DNA from: Pseudomonadota bacterium
GTDB lineage: Bacteria > Pseudomonadota > Alphaproteobacteria > Rhizobiales > Rhizobiaceae
Reading direction: 5' to 3'
Assembly: GCA_023433855.1 (NCBI GenBank)
Contig: JAEYTV010000548.1
Location: 1-6,035, forward strand
Length of the DNA stretch: 6,035 nt
Of the stretch, positions 6,025 through 6,035 are shown piece after piece. The notes beneath the pieces were generated by a model, which was not told where the DNA came from, did not search any database, and saw only the letters and a program-made list of their open reading frames with translations. Each line of letters starts with the position of its first letter. Within the stretch, counting starts at the first letter, position 1. The translations under genes were made by a program, and so were the position numbers.

Positions 6025-6035
6025 GGGGGGGGGGG
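6025..6035 (+). repeat. Homopolymer run of 11 G at the window end
   Basis: Five C (6020-6024) are followed by eleven G up to the last base. The 35 bases after the binding-protein stop contain no start codon with a ribosome binding site, no stem followed by a T-run, and no other feature I can identify. The run may be genuine, but its place exactly at the end suggests a contig end, a sequencing artefact or a cloning tail. Confidence 0.6.

Noticed and set aside
6001..6035. Possible terminator made of the C-run and G-run after the last gene
   Set aside because: C5 and G11 could pair only with little or no loop, and no T-run follows, so it does not look like an intrinsic terminator.

Overview
The window reads as ordinary chromosome or replicon sequence from a GC-rich alphaproteobacterium, most likely of the Rhizobium/Agrobacterium/Sinorhizobium group. 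This rests on codon use, the tight operon style, and protein sequences resembling rhizobial peptide-type ABC importers. No species can be named from the sequence alone.

Layout: bases 1-317 hold the N-terminal 105 codons of a LysR-type regulator on the minus strand, cut by the left edge. Bases 318-525 are a divergent control region. It carries three evenly spaced copies of a CGCAT/ATGCG element (382-407), including a perfect dyad with T-N11-A geometry, the classic LysR-family site. It also holds a possible 17-codon leader ORF (476-529). Bases 526-6000 hold a five-gene plus-strand operon for one complete family-5 (Dpp/Opp/Nik-type) ABC importer: two permeases (526-1500, 1497-2396), two ATPases (2393-3373, 3370-4407) and a periplasmic substrate-binding protein (4426-6000). 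The last 35 bases contain no gene and end in eleven G.

How it works together: the binding protein would capture a small peptide or peptide-like solute in the periplasm. It would deliver it to the DppB/DppC-like channel, and the DppD/DppF-like pair would power import. The divergent regulator probably controls the operon through the 393-407 site, perhaps in response to the imported solute or a product of it. The first four genes are chained by 4-base start/stop overlaps. The binding protein is last, instead of first as in the classic dpp/opp operons. It has the strongest ribosome binding site of the operon, which fits the excess of binding protein such systems need.

The substrate is not settled by sequence. 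The binding protein appears to lack the acidic GDNGDPD-type segment that dipeptide-binding DppA uses to hold the peptide's free amino end, so an ordinary dipeptide is not the safest guess. I see no mobile element, CRISPR array, RNA gene or clearly new system. The points most worth a second look are the operator array, the coupled leader ORF, the altered ligand-pocket segment and the poly-G end.
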